DNA from: Chlamydiia bacterium
Lineage (GTDB): Bacteria; Chlamydiota; Chlamydiia; Chlamydiales; JACKPQ01
Reading direction: 5' to 3'
Length of the DNA: 5,112 nucleotides
Assembly: GCA_030433395.1 (NCBI GenBank)
Contig: JAUILX010000081.1
Span: 1 to 5,112 of the forward strand
Shown in pieces: positions 1-4,992 of the stretch (the stretch's first letter is position 1; each line of letters opens with the position of its first letter). Under the pieces are notes generated by a model. That model searched no databases and had not been told where the DNA came from. It saw only the letters and a list, made by a program, of their open reading frames with translations. A program made the translations under genes and the position numbers.

Positions 1-170
1 TCGATCCAAAAAATCTTTTGCAAAAAGGGTATTCAATTGTCTTTAGTCAAAAAGACAATTCAGTTATCATGTCGGCTAAGTCATTAACACAAAAAGATCA
101 AGTTCGCATGCAGTTTGCCGACGGCAGCGTGGACGCAGAGGTAGTCAGTGGAAAAGAAAATCACCTTTGA
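1..170 (+). CDS. xseA: Exodeoxyribonuclease VII large subunit, C-terminal end (partial)
   Basis: This is the 3' end of a gene entering from the left. The frame is open from base 3 (first whole codon, Asp) to a TGA at 168-170 and gives 55 residues. They begin DPKNLLQKGYSIV and contain a later FADGSVDAEV. This matches the C-terminal end of the XseA family, where a conserved 'P..vL.rGYsiv' strand is followed by a 'l.l.dG.v.a.V' strand. XseA is the catalytic subunit of exonuclease VII, a cytoplasmic, metal-independent single-strand DNA nuclease that acts with several small XseB subunits. The catalytic domain lies outside the window, so activity cannot be judged. Its last 23 bp overlap xseB in another frame, and the adjacent xseB strongly supports the call. 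Confidence 0.9.
   Translation, partial: DPKNLLQKGYSIVFSQKDNSVIMSAKSLTQKDQVRMQFADGSVDAEVVSGKENHL
138..141 (+). promoter_or_regulatory. Ribosome binding site of xseB (supports GTG start)
   Basis: A GAGG core lies inside the xseA coding sequence, 6 nt upstream of GTG at 148. The spacing is good, and no in-frame ATG precedes the conserved family N-terminus. This supports GTG as the real start and a 23-bp overlap with xseA. Confidence 0.6.
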
Positions 171-375
171 AGAAGGGTATCAGCGACTCGAGCAAATTTT
201 ATCTAAACTCAACAATGGCGAAGTTAGCTTAGAGGACTCTCTTAAATATTATGAAGAGGCAGACCGCTTGATCACAAGTTGTAATAAACTGCTGACACAA
301 GCAGAGGAAAAAATTCAAATGATGGTTAAAAATCGAGAAGGTAAAGTAGAGATGCAGCCCTTTGGAGAGGTATGA
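148..375 (+). CDS. xseB: Exodeoxyribonuclease VII small subunit
   Basis: This 75-residue protein is the small subunit that multimerises on XseA to form exonuclease VII, which degrades single-stranded DNA to short oligonucleotides in repair and mutagenesis control. It has the usual family length. It also shows the family pattern: FEEGYQRLEQILSKLNNGE (about residues 7-25), then SLEDSLKYYEEADRLI and a final helix with C-K-L-L-x-x-A-E-E-K-I (residues 45-56). These form the two amphipathic helices of the XseB hairpin. The start is GTG, supported by GAGG 6 nt upstream. The gene overlaps xseA by 23 bp and dxs by 4 bp (ATGA at 372-375), so its translation is probably coupled on both sides. I see nothing abnormal in it. 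Confidence 0.95.
   Translation: MEKKITFEEGYQRLEQILSKLNNGEVSLEDSLKYYEEADRLITSCNKLLTQAEEKIQMMVKNREGKVEMQPFGEV
364..370 (+). promoter_or_regulatory. Ribosome binding site of dxs
   Basis: The GGAGAGG stretch lies within the last codons of xseB, directly before the dxs ATG at 372. The GGAG core is 4 nt from the start and GAGG is 1 nt from it. The short spacing, together with the ATGA stop/start overlap, suggests coupled re-initiation as well as direct recruitment. Confidence 0.55.
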
Positions 376-2198
376 ACCTCAAAGAAAAAAGCAGTTCTGA
401 GTTAAAAAAACTTGCCACAGAGCTCAGGCAAAAAATCATCAATGTGATCTCTGTAAATGGCGGTCACCTATCATCGAACCTCGGTGTTGTTGAACTCACC
501 ATCGCTCTACACAAAGTTTTTAACTCCCCTGACGACAAACTCATTTTTGACACCAGCCACCAGATCTACACTCACAAACTGCTCACAGATCGGTTTGATC
601 AGTTCGAAGGTATTCGTAAACAAGATGGCCTATACGGATTTTCCGCTCCACATGAATCAGAGCACGATCACTTTTATGCAGGTCACGCAGCAACAGCTCT
701 ATCTCTAGGTCTTGGCTGTGCAAATAGTAGTTACTACACAGTTCCCATTGTTGGGGATGCCGCTTTCACCTGCGGTTTAACCTACGAGGCTCTAGACAAT
801 ATTCCACAAGACCTAAAGCGTTTTATCATCATCTTAAATGATAACGGCATGTCAATTGCAAAAAATGTTGGAGCCATCTCAGAAGTTCTATCCCGCCTTC
901 TCAACGCTCCCAATGCAAACCGTTTTTACCACGAAACTGCTAACTTTTTGCGCAAGATCCCAAGCATTGGCGACTCTCTTGCTCGCGCAGGCAAAAAAAT
1001 TAAAGAAAGCGCTAAAACACTGATCAACTCTGAAGCCCCTTTCTTTGAGCATTTCAATCTTGCCTACGTTGGACCTATCGACGGGCACAACATTGATGAG
1101 CTTATCGAAACGCTCGAGTCTGTAAAATCCCTTGATAAGCCCACTTTAGTACACGTCAAAACCGTCAAAGGCTTTGGAATGCCAAGCGCTGAAAAAGCGC
1201 CCGTTGCATTCCACGGCGCAAAACCCTTTGATCCAGAAACTGGAGAGTTCAATCCCAGCAAAGCCTGCAAAACTTTCCCCAAAATCTTTGGTAGCCAAGT
1301 TCAGGAAATGGCAAAGCAAGATGACCAGCTATGCGTAATATCGCCTGCAACACCTCATGGCACCTGCGTTGCATCCTTTGGGCAGTCACTCCCCGATCGC
1401 TTTTATGATGTTGGCATTGCCGAGGGGCATGCTGTAACATTTGCAGCAGGCCTTGCTTATCAAAAGAAAAAACCCATTGTTTCTATTTATGCAACCTTTT
1501 TGCAGCGAGCGTTTGACAACGTTTTTCACGATGTCTGTATTCAAAATCTGCCCGTGCTTTTTGCCATTGATCGAGCCGGCATCTCAGGTGGCGACGGCAT
1601 CACTCACCACGGCATCTATGATATCAGTTTCCTTAGCGCCATGCCCAATTTAATCTTGGCTCAGCCCCGCAATGGCCAAGTCCTTTGCGAGTTGATGCAA
1701 AGTGCTTTTGACTACGGCGGTCCCATTGCAATCCGCTACCCAAACTTAACCACACCGCCTGCAACAGCCCCCATCAAAAAAAGGGCCAAAGGACATGGAG
1801 AAATTTTAGCCCAGGGACAAGATATCGCCATCATTGCCCTAGGCCATATGTGTGGTATCGCCTTAGAGGTGCGCGAAAAACTCCAAGCAGAAGGCCTAAA
1901 TATCACCATTGTAGATCCCATCTTTATGAAGCCTCTTGATAAAGATCTGCTTCATAGCCTAGCGATGACACATTCTACGTTTATCACACTAGAAGAGCAC
2001 CTAGTCACGGGGGGCTTAGGCTCTCTTGTTAATTCATATGTCACACAAAATGGGTGCAAAGATACCACTGTGGTCAATCTTGGGATTAGCGATGAGCCCA
2101 TCCACCCAGGCTCGCATTCTGTTATCTTGCAAAAACTCGGGCTCGATGCAGCCTCAATAGCCAGCCAAATCCTAGAAACCCAAAAACAGCTCATATGA
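372..2198 (+). CDS. dxs: 1-deoxy-D-xylulose-5-phosphate synthase (divergent active-site motifs)
   Basis: The 608-residue protein condenses pyruvate and glyceraldehyde 3-phosphate, using thiamine diphosphate, to make DXP, the entry step of the MEP isoprenoid pathway in the cytoplasm. It covers the whole family fold (E. coli about 620 residues). The N-terminal ThDP domain spans about 1-270, with GGHLSSNLGVVELT (30-43), GHAATA (104-109), the metal site D129/N158 and FHG (280-282). The pyrimidine-binding domain spans about 300-460, with catalytic E351 in GIAEGHAVTFAAG, YATFLQRAFD (373-382) and DRAGISGGDGITHHG (400-414). The C-terminal domain has KPLD (520-523), EEHLVTGGLGS (541-551) and a final KLGLDA. 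Several usually conserved positions differ: GDG is GDA (128-130), NDNEM is NDNGM, AEQHA is AEGHA, THQG is THHG, YPRG is YPNL (456-459), and DVGHQ is DTSHQ. The N-terminus is about 17 residues shorter than in E. coli. The full-length frame and intact catalytic Glu and His positions argue for a working enzyme. The next gene, nadK, makes the NADP(H) needed by the following enzyme, DXR. Confidence 0.93.
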   Translation: MNLKEKSSSELKKLATELRQKIINVISVNGGHLSSNLGVVELTIALHKVFNSPDDKLIFDTSHQIYTHKLLTDRFDQFEGIRKQDGLYGFSAPHESEHDHFYAGHAATALSLGLGCANSSYYTVPIVGDAAFTCGLTYEALDNIPQDLKRFIIILNDNGMSIAKNVGAISEVLSRLLNAPNANRFYHETANFLRKIPSIGDSLARAGKKIKESAKTLINSEAPFFEHFNLAYVGPIDGHNIDELIETLESVKSLDKPTLVHVKTVKGFGMPSAEKAPVAFHGAKPFDPETGEFNPSKACKTFPKIFGSQVQEMAKQDDQLCVISPATPHGTCVASFGQSLPDRFYDVGIAEGHAVTFAAGLAYQKKKPIVSIYATFLQRAFDNVFHDVCIQNLPVLFAIDRAGISGGDGITHHGIYDISFLSAMPNLILAQPRNGQVLCELMQSAFDYGGPIAIRYPNLTTPPATAPIKKRAKGHGEILAQGQDIAIIALGHMCGIALEVREKLQAEGLNITIVDPIFMKPLDKDLLHSLAMTHSTFITLEEHLVTGGLGSLVNSYVTQNGCKDTTVVNLGISDEPIHPGSHSVILQKLGLDAASIASQILETQKQLI

Positions 2199-3034
2199 TT
2201 GTTGCCATCTTTCCAAACACAACCAAATCTCAATCCAAAAAAATAGCTTTAGGCATCGTTGAGTTTTTTAACGGCAAAAAAGTCACCGTTGTCTCTGATG
2301 ACAAGGAAGCAAAACTCATCGGCGCAAAACCCCTTTCTAAAGTCGATCTAAAAAAAATAGACTTCATTATATCCATGGGCGGCGACGGCACCATCATGCG
2401 CCTTGCCCACCGCTTTGCAGATGCCCAAATCCCTATTCTAGGAATCAACCTTGGCCAACTCGGCTTCATGGCCGATATTCCCCTCGACGACATCTATCCC
2501 AGCTTGCAAGACCTTATCAACGGCCACTACTCAATTGAAAAACGCGTCATGATCGAAGGCGAGTCCTTACAAGGCGAAAAAGCCCTTGCCGTAAACGACT
2601 TTGTGATTCATCGAGCTCGCAATCCCAGCCTTGTCGAAATTGCCATCCACATCAATGGCACCTATCTCAACACCTTCGAGGCCGACGGTGTTATTCTCGC
2701 TACCCCGACAGGATCAACAGCTTATTCCCTTGCAGCTGGCGGACCCATTCTTACTCCCGAGCTTGACTCCTTTGCCCTCACCCCTATTTCTCCGCACACA
2801 ATCTCAAATCGCCCTCTCATTCTTCCTGCAGACATTGAACTCCAAATCCAATACCTTTCCGACTACGATCCCGTTGAGGTCGTCGCCGACGGTCATCAAA
2901 TTTTCAAGCTCAACACAGGCGGAGGCTTCCGCCTGCGCAAATCAAAGCTCTGCTTCCAGCTCGTTAACCTGAAGCGCCGAGACTATTTTTCCACCCTACG
3001 CACCAAGCTTGGCTGGGCAGGAAAACTGAGGTAA
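2195..3034 (+). CDS. nadK: NAD kinase
   Basis: This 279-residue protein phosphorylates the 2'-hydroxyl of the NAD adenosine ribose to make NADP, using ATP or another phosphate donor, in the cytoplasm. Its length is normal for bacterial NadK. Family motifs appear in order: GGDGT at residues 62-66 (D64 is the key acidic residue), LGINLGQLGFMAD (82-94), the NAD-binding AVND (132-135, usually AlNe/d), FEADGVILATPTGSTAYSLA (161-180) followed by AGGP (181-184), SNRPLILP (204-211), and a closing YFSTLRTKLGW. The gene begins in the ATGA overlap with dxs. I see no Shine-Dalgarno core just upstream, so translation probably depends on ribosomes finishing dxs. Fic follows 4 bp downstream. No residue in the recognised motifs appears lost. 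Confidence 0.95.
   Translation: MIVAIFPNTTKSQSKKIALGIVEFFNGKKVTVVSDDKEAKLIGAKPLSKVDLKKIDFIISMGGDGTIMRLAHRFADAQIPILGINLGQLGFMADIPLDDIYPSLQDLINGHYSIEKRVMIEGESLQGEKALAVNDFVIHRARNPSLVEIAIHINGTYLNTFEADGVILATPTGSTAYSLAAGGPILTPELDSFALTPISPHTISNRPLILPADIELQIQYLSDYDPVEVVADGHQIFKLNTGGGFRLRKSKLCFQLVNLKRRDYFSTLRTKLGWAGKLR
3028..3031 (+). promoter_or_regulatory. Ribosome binding site of fic (supports TTG start)
   Basis: GAGG overlaps the last codons of nadK and sits 7 nt before TTG at 3039. There is no in-frame ATG near the beginning, and the conserved inhibitory motif is already at residue 39. TTG with this site is therefore the best start. Confidence 0.65.
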
Positions 3035-3038
3035 TCAA

Positions 3039-3773
3039 TTGGATATCAAGCAACTCGAGCAAAAAAAAACCCTTTTAGACAGTCACAGACCTCTACCTCC
3101 TGAACTTATAAATAACCTTCAGGAATGGTTTGATATTGAGCTCACCTATACAAGCAACGCCATCGAAGGCAACACCCTAACTCGTCAAGAGACGGCCCTT
3201 GTCGTCGAAAAGGGCCTTACTGTTAAGGGAAAGCCACTGAAAGATCACCTTGAAGCTACAAATCATACAAATGCGCTTCACCTAATTAAATCCCTGGTAA
3301 ACCTTAAACCCTCAGATCTAACTGAATCCCAATTACTCGAAATCCACGCCAGCGTATTAAAAGGAATTGACGATCCCCATGCCGGAAAATACCGCAAAGT
3401 CTCAGTCAGAATAGCAGGCTCCACCGTTGTTTTCCCAAGCGCACTTAAAGTTCCTGATTTAATGCATGTGTTCATGCAATGGGTGCAATCTATCGATCTT
3501 GATCCACTTACACATGCTGCCATGGCCCACTATAAGCTTGTAAGCATTCATCCCTTTATCGATGGGAACGGTAGGACAGCGCGCCTACTTATGAACCTGA
3601 TACTCATGATGTCAGGCTACCCACCTGCCATTATCAAGCCTGAAGACCGTCTAGACTACATCAATGCCCTTGAATCGGCCCAGCTTGGAGGGACCCTAGA
3701 TCCATTTATTGACCTCATTCTCCAAGCCGTAGATAACTCCCTAGACATCTATCTCGACGCTCTATCTAATTAA
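3039..3773 (+). CDS. Fic family protein, short class II (probable AMP-transferase with N-terminal inhibitory helix)
   Basis: This 244-residue Fic-domain protein probably transfers AMP from ATP to a hydroxyl side chain of a target protein; the target cannot be read from the sequence. The catalytic motif HPFIDGNGRTAR is complete at 171-182 (H171, D175, N177, R179, R182), matching HxFx(D/E)GNGRxxR. An inhibitory (S/T)xxxE(G/N) motif is present upstream as S39-N-A-I-E43-G44. Its position before the Fic core marks a class II protein, in which the Glu blocks productive ATP binding until inhibition is released. The flap region is around residues 117-135 (KYRKVSVRIAG, then VVFPSA). Many class II Fic proteins run to about 370 residues with a C-terminal winged helix; here the protein ends soon after the Fic core, so that part is absent. 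I see no signal peptide or membrane segment. It starts with TTG, 4 bp after nadK, so it is probably the last gene of the operon. It could be a regulator of a host-cell or bacterial protein. Confidence 0.9.
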   Translation: MDIKQLEQKKTLLDSHRPLPPELINNLQEWFDIELTYTSNAIEGNTLTRQETALVVEKGLTVKGKPLKDHLEATNHTNALHLIKSLVNLKPSDLTESQLLEIHASVLKGIDDPHAGKYRKVSVRIAGSTVVFPSALKVPDLMHVFMQWVQSIDLDPLTHAAMAHYKLVSIHPFIDGNGRTARLLMNLILMMSGYPPAIIKPEDRLDYINALESAQLGGTLDPFIDLILQAVDNSLDIYLDALSN

Positions 3774-3796
3774 AAACCAATTAAATAAAATAATTA

Positions 3797-3825
3797 TCGA
3801 TATTAATTAAAATGCTTGTTATAGT
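3797..3825 (+). promoter_or_regulatory. Predicted sigma70-type promoter with extended -10, upstream of the 232-residue gene
   Basis: The -35 candidate TCGATA (3797-3802, 4 of 6 matches to TTGACA) is followed by exactly 17 nt and then TATAGT (3820-3825, 5 of 6 matches to TATAAT). A TG one base before the -10 (3817-3818) forms an extended -10 element. Transcription would begin near 3831-3833, giving a leader of about 26 nt before the ATG at 3859. The -10 lies in a 12-bp block repeated exactly at the next promoter. Confidence 0.55.
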
Positions 3826-3844
3826 TAATTTAAGTTTTTAACTA
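3822..3844. repeat. Inverted repeat TAGTTAA-9 nt-TTAACTA overlapping -10 and start site
   Basis: Two perfect 7-bp arms, 3822-3828 and 3838-3844, flank a 9-nt spacer. The centre is about 8 nt downstream of the -10, where a repressor would block initiation. In such AT-rich DNA a chance match is possible, and no family is assigned. Confidence 0.35.
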
Positions 3845-3847
3845 ACC

Positions 3848-3852
3848 AGGGA
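3848..3852 (+). promoter_or_regulatory. Ribosome binding site of the 232-residue gene
   Basis: AGGGA lies 6 nt before the ATG at 3859 and supports that start. Confidence 0.55.
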
Positions 3853-3858
3853 TAAAAA

Positions 3859-4557
3859 ATGATTAATTACTTACAAAACCCCGCGCGTACAGCTAACTTA
3901 TACTTTGGAAGCAAAGTTCATCTAGATAGCTCAAAGCCAGATAATTCAGGAGAGATATCTACTTCTAGAATTGGCACATTACTTGCAGCTGGAGCGTGCT
4001 CTTTAAGCTTGCTGCCTGAGATTGCGCACGTTGCAACTGGGGTCTTTGCTACAATCGCCACACTCGGCCTTTCAGAAAAGATTAGGGATTACTCAACTCA
4101 GCACAACGATTCTATGAGAATCGCTATCCTCAATATTTGTTACTCGACTCCATTAATAATCCTTAACACAAATGCAAAAGCTGGCTTGAGAAAGGCAGTA
4201 GATATTAATCCTTTCAGTAATTCACTTAGAGATAACTACAATGCAGTTATTCATAACGAAAAGTATGCTAAGCATCATGTTAAAGCAATTGCCCATTCCA
4301 TAGCTGTCATTGCTTTATGTATACCATATGCATTGACTAACCTTGCTATAGCAGCTGTATCTGTTCCATTGTCTTTTGTAACACTAGGTACAAAAGAATC
4401 AATCAATGCCACAGCAAGAATTAGCATTAGTCTTATCATCATGGCCCCAACTGTGCTTTTTGAAAGTATCACAACAATTGTGGCCTGCACACTAAAAGGA
4501 ATTGCTTACACGCTCCTTCCAGCCTCGCTAACTGGGACTGCTTCTGCTAGTGAGTAG
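3859..4557 (+). CDS. Unrecognised hydrophobic membrane protein, 232 residues (possible inclusion-membrane-type protein)
   Basis: I do not recognise this protein. It is 232 residues long. A polar N-terminal stretch (1-37), rich in Ser, Asn and Thr, is followed by hydrophobic segments at about 38-73, 88-103, 144-176 and 187-222, and a short Ala/Ser/Thr tail. The charged gap at 104-143 contains NPFSNSLRDNYNAVIHNEKY. The two C-terminal hydrophobic blocks are long and separated by a short loop (TKESINATAR). This resembles the paired hydrophobic lobes of chlamydial Inc proteins, which are secreted by type III secretion and inserted into the inclusion membrane. That is an inference from hydrophobicity and the presumed organism only. 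No cleavable signal peptide is obvious at the extreme N-terminus. The gene has its own predicted promoter and a good ribosome binding site, stands apart from the metabolic operon, and is more AT-rich. An ordinary multi-pass inner-membrane protein is the main alternative. Confidence 0.8.
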   Translation: MINYLQNPARTANLYFGSKVHLDSSKPDNSGEISTSRIGTLLAAGACSLSLLPEIAHVATGVFATIATLGLSEKIRDYSTQHNDSMRIAILNICYSTPLIILNTNAKAGLRKAVDINPFSNSLRDNYNAVIHNEKYAKHHVKAIAHSIAVIALCIPYALTNLAIAAVSVPLSFVTLGTKESINATARISISLIIMAPTVLFESITTIVACTLKGIAYTLLPASLTGTASASE

Positions 4558-4567
4558 TTTCTCACTA
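4548..4567 (+). terminator. Weak hairpin spanning the stop codon of the 232-residue gene
   Basis: TAGTGAG (4548-4554) and CTCACTA (4561-4567) are perfect 7-bp complements around a 6-nt loop that holds the TAG stop (4555-4557). The downstream sequence is AT-rich but has no continuous T-run, so an intrinsic terminator is only a possibility. It could instead stabilise the mRNA 3' end. Confidence 0.3.
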
Positions 4568-4686
4568 TAAGGTTATTCCTATTTATAATGATCAACGTAA
4601 GCTCTTATCCGCAGGTGAAAAACTGTGAATAGAACTATTTGAATGGTGTTGATTCGCAGCTCGCTTTTTAAATAAATTATTATTAG

Positions 4687-4715
4687 TTTACTTTATTATT
4701 TTAATTAATTATAGT
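4687..4715 (+). promoter_or_regulatory. Predicted sigma70-type promoter upstream of the 81-residue gene
   Basis: TTTACT (4687-4692, 4 of 6 matches to TTGACA), an exact 17-nt spacer and TATAGT (4710-4715, 5 of 6 matches to TATAAT) form a well-spaced promoter. The start site would be near 4721-4723, about 22 nt before the ATG at 4745. The block TTATAGTTAATT (4709-4720) is identical to 3819-3830 at the preceding promoter. Confidence 0.6.
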
Positions 4716-4731
4716 TAATTAATATAAAAAT

Positions 4732-4735
4732 GAGG
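4732..4735 (+). promoter_or_regulatory. Ribosome binding site that selects the start at 4745
   Basis: GAGG lies 9 nt before the ATG at 4745. The earlier in-frame ATG at 4730 overlaps this site and has only an A/T run ahead of it. The later ATG is therefore the better start. Confidence 0.6.
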
Positions 4736-4744
4736 TTTAATATA

Positions 4745-4990
4745 ATGGCATCACCAATACTAGTTAATTTACTAAGTTCAAATGTAGAAAATGACCCTAG
4801 GTTCCAAGAGTACATGCTGGAAAGATACATGGCAGCAATAGATATCATGGATGAGGTTATGAGCACACAGGAAACTAGCTCTAAAAGAAAGGAAAAATTT
4901 AAGCCTGAATTAAATCGATCAATCAATGATTGGAACAAGAACCCTGCTATTAAAGCAGCTCTAAAGGCCATAAACCAGGAGAAAAAATAA
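4745..4990 (+). CDS. Unrecognised small charged helical protein, 81 residues
   Basis: I do not recognise this protein. Starting at ATG 4745 it has 81 residues and no membrane segment. The N-terminus (MASPILVNLLSSN) is mildly hydrophobic. Residues about 18-40, rich in Met, Glu and Asp (PRFQEYMLERYMAAIDIMDE), look like an acidic amphipathic helix. The C-terminal half is Lys-rich (SSKRKEKFKPELNRS, then a terminal NQEKK). The gene has its own predicted promoter and ends 2 bp before the ATG of the next gene, so the two are almost certainly co-transcribed. A small helical cytoplasmic protein directly ahead of a larger gene is a common arrangement for type III chaperone/effector pairs. However, I see no chaperone signature, so that role is speculative. 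An upstream ATG at 4730 would add 5 residues. Confidence 0.72.
   Translation: MASPILVNLLSSNVENDPRFQEYMLERYMAAIDIMDEVMSTQETSSKRKEKFKPELNRSINDWNKNPAIKAALKAINQEKK
4977..4982 (+). promoter_or_regulatory. Ribosome binding site of the gene at 4993
   Basis: AGGAGA, inside the last codons of the 81-residue gene, lies 10 nt before ATG 4993. This is the strongest Shine-Dalgarno match in the right-hand block. Confidence 0.6.
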
Positions 4991-4992
4991 CC

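Larger units (their letters stand above)
3774..3858. other. AT-rich intergenic region between fic and the 232-residue gene
   Basis: This gap is rich in TTAATTAA-type sequence. It carries a probable sigma70-type promoter, an inverted repeat over the -10 region and the ribosome binding site of the next gene. I do not see a GC-rich hairpin with a T-run, so the upstream operon may read through into the next gene. Confidence 0.6.
4558..4744. other. Intergenic region between the two unrecognised genes
   Basis: The 187 bp contain the downstream arm of the stop-codon hairpin, an isolated perfect TATAAT (4584-4589) without a good -35 at the right distance, a 14-codon ATG frame from 4588 that lacks a ribosome binding site, and a strong promoter candidate at 4687-4715. 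The section 4681-4740 is extremely AT-rich (6 G/C in 60 bases). I find no longer open frame or structured RNA that I could defend. Confidence 0.55.

Noticed and set aside
1952..2493. Minus-strand open frames at 1952-2233 and 2230-2493 opposite dxs and nadK
   Set aside because: They are antisense to well-supported genes, lack ribosome binding sites and recognisable motifs, and are explained by codon bias of the real frames.
2631..2972. 113-residue plus-strand frame inside nadK
   Set aside because: Low-complexity Ser/Pro/Leu translation in a shifted frame of nadK, whose motifs continue through this whole stretch.
4584..4589. Perfect TATAAT as a promoter
   Set aside because: No -35 hexamer at 16-18 nt upstream (CTCACT or similar there). 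The pair at 4687-4715 is better placed for the next gene.
4588..4632. 14-codon ATG frame in the intergenic region
   Set aside because: No ribosome binding site, the ATG is part of a TATAAT-G run, and the length gives no support for coding.
4730..4744. Upstream ATG at 4730 as the start of the small gene
   Set aside because: The ATG overlaps the GAGG site that is ideally spaced for ATG 4745, and only an A/T run precedes it.
4705..4971. Minus-strand 88-residue frame opposite the 81-residue gene
   Set aside because: The plus-strand frame has a promoter, a ribosome binding site and 2-bp coupling to the next gene. The minus-strand frame shows no comparable signals.
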